Under the pieces are notes generated by a model, which was not told the DNA's origin, did not search any database, and saw only the letters and a program-made list of their open reading frames with translations. Position numbers and translations under genes: made by a program. This document shows, piece after piece, positions 7,299 to 8,978 of a stretch of DNA of 8,978 nucleotides (its first letter is position 1; each line of letters opens with the position of its first letter). The stretch is from Bacteroidota bacterium (lineage in GTDB: Bacteria > Bacteroidota > Ignavibacteria > Ignavibacteriales > Ignavibacteriaceae), in contig JAJYSI010000107.1 of assembly GCA_021793635.1 (NCBI GenBank), positions 1 to 8,978 of the forward strand. The letters are read 5' to 3'.

Positions 7299-7461
7299 AA
7301 TCGTTTGTTTACATTAATGTTTTAATAGGTAGTAAAATAAAATTAACAAAAATTATAACCGTTTCTGCTGGTTGCATGAGCAAATCTTTTTGCCCAGGAG
7401 AAGTTGAAAAGCATTGGGTATAATACATATATAGGGAATAGGTTTTTTAAGGAAATTAGTT
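7299..7461 (+). other. Long AT-rich 5' leader with alternative hairpins
   Basis: Between the predicted promoter and the lipoprotein ATG, several short inverted repeats cluster at 7357-7420. AACC (7357-7360) can pair with GGTT (7370-7373). GCAAA (7380-7384) can pair with TTTGC (7389-7393) around a four-base loop. TGCCCA (7391-7396) can pair with TGGGTA (7415-7420), with one G-U pair. The last two share bases 7391-7393 and so exclude each other. No known riboswitch motif is recognised. The leader ends in an AAGGAA ribosome-binding site (7449-7454). A TATAAT at 7419-7424 lacks a -35 partner. Confidence 0.3.
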
Positions 7462-8547
7462 ATGAAAAAGATTAAATATTTAAGTAGAATTCTGATTGTT
7501 ACACTAGCTTTCCTAGTTGGTGGTTGTTATACACAAATTGCAACACAAAATAATCCACCCGATAATTTAGGTTATAGCAGCAATCAAAATAATAACTATA
7601 ATCTGGGGCAAAATCCTCCCGACTCTACAAATTATAATTATCCTCAAGGTAATAACCAATATCCTATCGATAATGGACTGGGAACCTTGAACAATAATTA
7701 TTACAATAATTATCCTAATTACGGAAATCCAGTGTATGATCCTTTTAGCTGGGACCCACTTAATTTGTGGTCCTATAATTCCTACAACCCTTATTATTAT
7801 GGGAGTTACAATTATTCGGGAAATTATTACCCCGGAAATTACTACTCCGGATATTACTCGTATCCCAGCTATCAGAATTATTTGGGACATTGTAATCCCG
7901 TTAATAATTCCCCAAGATCAAAAGATATATTCAAGATTAGAAATAATAATGGGTTAAGAAGAAGTTTTGGAGGGCGCAGCGGTTTTGTTAATCCTGGTAG
8001 CAGTGTTACTACTTCCAGAGGTGGTTTTGTATCTACTAAGTATTCACCGTTAGTGACAAAAAAAAATACTTTTACACCTCAAAGAGGACGTATGATAAAA
8101 AATAATAATATCAGAAACAGTGGTTCAACAGTAATAAGAAATGCATGGAACCTAAGAGACGGAACAGCTCGAAATAATGGAAACAGTAGGAACAATTCTG
8201 CAAGAGTAACTAATAATAGAAGAAATAATGGGAATTATAACAGGGTAAAAAAATCTTATAGCAACACAAGAGCATATTCAGCTCCAAGAAGCTATTCTCC
8301 TCCAAAGCGCTACTCAGCCCCAAGAAGTTACTATCCCCCTAAAAATTACTCCCCTCCAAAGAACTATTCTGCCCCAAAGAGCTATTCAGCTCCAAGAAGC
8401 TATTCTGCCCCAAAGAGCTATTCAGCTCCAAGAAGTTATTCTCCACCGAGAAGTTATAGCCAACCCCCTGCTCATTCAAGCAGCAATAATGGTCATAATA
8501 GCGGAGTCAGTAGAAGCAATTCTAGAAGTCCAGGTAAAAGAAAATGA
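7462..8547 (+). CDS. Tyr/Asn-rich lipoprotein with C-terminal YSAP/YSPP repeats, 361 aa
   Basis: The N-terminus is a lipoprotein signal: K2, K3 and K5, a hydrophobic core up to L18, and the lipobox V19-G20-G21-C22, so the mature protein should be lipid-anchored in the envelope. After C22 comes a low-complexity Asn/Tyr/Pro/Gly region (about residues 25-150; for example GNYYPGNYYSGYYSY), then a basic Arg/Asn/Ser-rich region (about 150-270). Ten tandem six-residue repeats follow (residues 272-331; consensus Y-S-[AP]-P-[KR]-S), and a Ser/Asn tail ends in GKRK. No enzymatic domain is visible. The strongly basic, disordered C-terminus suggests a surface or cell-wall/polysaccharide-interacting protein, but this is inference. 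Similar Tyr/Pro-repeat exported proteins in Bacteroidetes are usually annotated as hypothetical or, misleadingly, as vitellogenin-like. The AAGGAA ribosome-binding site (7449-7454) supports the start. A regulated promoter is predicted at 7263-7298. Confidence 0.85.
   Translation: MKKIKYLSRILIVTLAFLVGGCYTQIATQNNPPDNLGYSSNQNNNYNLGQNPPDSTNYNYPQGNNQYPIDNGLGTLNNNYYNNYPNYGNPVYDPFSWDPLNLWSYNSYNPYYYGSYNYSGNYYPGNYYSGYYSYPSYQNYLGHCNPVNNSPRSKDIFKIRNNNGLRRSFGGRSGFVNPGSSVTTSRGGFVSTKYSPLVTKKNTFTPQRGRMIKNNNIRNSGSTVIRNAWNLRDGTARNNGNSRNNSARVTNNRRNNGNYNRVKKSYSNTRAYSAPRSYSPPKRYSAPRSYYPPKNYSPPKNYSAPKSYSAPRSYSAPKSYSAPRSYSPPRSYSQPPAHSSSNNGHNSGVSRSNSRSPGKRK
8275..8454 (+). repeat. Ten 18-base tandem repeats coding Y-S-[AP]-P-[KR]-x
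   Basis: Ten in-frame 18-base units begin at 8275, 8293, 8311, 8329, 8347, 8365, 8383, 8401, 8419 and 8437, with a decayed eleventh at 8455. The pair 8365-8400 and the pair 8401-8436 differ only at the last base, so a 36-base doublet was duplicated recently. The unit at 8275 is identical to that at 8383. Units 4 and 10 are the most diverged among the full ones. Such an array can gain or lose units by slippage without breaking the frame. Confidence 0.9.
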
Positions 8548-8848
8548 TTATTGTGAAAATTAAATATTTAACTTTCCGGATATTCGGATAAACTCTCCAG
8601 CCTTGAATAAAAATAACAGCCAGGCTCAATCATTTACCTGGAATAACACGTTGGGCATAAGTTAAACTTTAAAAGGCGCTTTTCTTACTTTTGTTTCACC
8701 GGTAAAAGCAGGAAGAAATACTTCTTGCAATACAAATATCTCAAAAAGTACATACTTTAACTTTTAGGAGAATCGTTTTTCATCTTCATTTCATCTTTAG
8801 TTCTTAAGTTTTATTTGTCAATTAATAAATAATTATAAGAGGTTTTAT
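8548..8848. other. 301-base spacer before the PepSY-like gene
   Basis: No gene is supported. A short perfect inverted repeat AAAAGGCGCTTTT (8671-8683), followed by a T-rich stretch, could act as a weak terminator for the lipoprotein gene. CCAGG and CCTGG around 8620-8640 could pair across a loop of about 13 bases. The 3' part holds the predicted promoter at 8777-8812 and the AAGAGG ribosome-binding site at 8837-8842. Confidence 0.45.
8777..8812 (+). promoter_or_regulatory. Predicted response-regulator box plus -7 element for the PepSY-like gene
   Basis: TTTTCATCTTCATTTCAT (8777-8794) has TTCAT half-sites 11 bases apart (8779 and 8790), plus an extra TTCAT at 8785. Exactly 10 bases later comes TAAGTTTT (8805-8812), matching TAnnTTTG except for the last base. 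The ATG follows 36 bases further on. The box shares 16 of 18 bases with that at 4899 and 15 of 18 with that at 7263, at the same spacing to the -7 element. Confidence 0.58.
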
Positions 8849-8978
8849 ATGAAAGTAACAAAAGTTTTAGCCGTGTCTTCTTTGATTGTGGCTGCAATAT
8901 TATTCTTATCGTGCACAAGTATGTATGCGCAAGAGAAGAAGATTAGCCAAAAAGAAGTTCCCGTCGCAGTAGATCGGA
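8849..8978 (+). CDS. Secreted PepSY-like protein (N-terminal fragment, cut by the window end)
   Basis: Only 43 codons are present; the gene runs off the window in frame. The N-terminus has a signal peptide (K2, K5, hydrophobic core at about residues 6-20). It is followed by either a lipobox-like LFLSC (C22) or a signal-peptidase I site after SMYA (residue 28); the lipobox has an unusual Phe at -3, so secretion to the periplasm is equally likely. The mature start QEKKISQKEVPVAVDR resembles the beginning of PepSY-like (PF11396-type) secreted proteins, which typically read K-I-x-K-K-E-V-P-x-A-V. That assignment is from memory of the pattern and covers about 16 residues only. AAGAGG (8837-8842), six bases upstream, supports the start. 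The predicted promoter at 8777-8812 links it to the other two envelope transcription units. Confidence 0.65.
   Translation, partial: MKVTKVLAVSSLIVAAILFLSCTSMYAQEKKISQKEVPVAVDR

Noticed and set aside
7419..7424. TATAAT as a -10 promoter for the lipoprotein gene
   Set aside because: No acceptable -35 element lies 16-18 bases upstream, and the host style suggests TAnnTTTG-type promoters. It remains a weak alternative.
7567..7890. 107-codon minus-strand open frame rich in Ile/Val
   Set aside because: It is the antisense of the Asn/Tyr low-complexity region (AAT/TAT/ATT codons read backwards) and has no ribosome-binding site.
8275..8454. Possible CRISPR-like array
   Set aside because: The 18-base units are directly contiguous, in frame and without spacers; they are coding tandem repeats.

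Overview
The window is AT-rich, entirely plus-strand coding, and looks like a chromosome segment from the Bacteroidota/Chlorobi/Ignavibacteria group, most plausibly an Ignavibacteria-like bacterium. This rests on three things: Asn/Lys/Tyr/Ile-rich proteins, promoter elements resembling the Bacteroidetes -7 box TAnnTTTG, and gene families common in that group (YncE-type propellers, PepSY-like secreted proteins, Tyr/Asn-rich lipoproteins with YSAP repeats). The lineage is an inference from style, not from a marker gene. I see no rRNA, tRNA, CRISPR array, transposase or phage gene.

Layout. (1) 29-355 encodes a small secreted protein I do not recognise. (2) 463-4675 is a two-gene heavy-metal efflux unit: a periplasmic adaptor and, overlapping it by 8 bases, a CusA/CzcA-type (HME) RND pump of about 1046 residues. 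No TolC-type outer-membrane gene is in the window. The pump carries a short GC-rich palindrome read in frame as PAGQAG. (3) 4676-4974 is a spacer ending in a good promoter. (4) 4975-6686 is a probable two-gene operon for a secreted all-helical protein with an apparent internal duplication and a secreted YncE-like seven-bladed beta-propeller. (5) 6793-7215 encodes a small cytoplasmic helical protein. (6) 7462-8547 encodes a Tyr/Asn-rich lipoprotein ending in ten six-residue repeats. (7) 8849 to the window end is the start of a secreted protein that looks like a PepSY-like (PF11396-type) protein.

The most interesting signal is regulatory. Three spacers, upstream of the helical-protein/propeller operon, the lipoprotein and the PepSY-like gene, each carry a TTTTCAT-like 18-mer. 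Its TTCA(T) half-sites are 11 bases apart, and it sits exactly 10 bases before a TAnnTTT(G)-like -7 box. An 11-base direct repeat placed 10 bases from the core promoter is the layout of OmpR/PhoB-family response-regulator promoters. I therefore infer that these envelope-protein genes form one regulon under a two-component system, possibly tied to metal or envelope stress given the adjacent pump. The efflux unit itself does not show the element in the visible upstream sequence.
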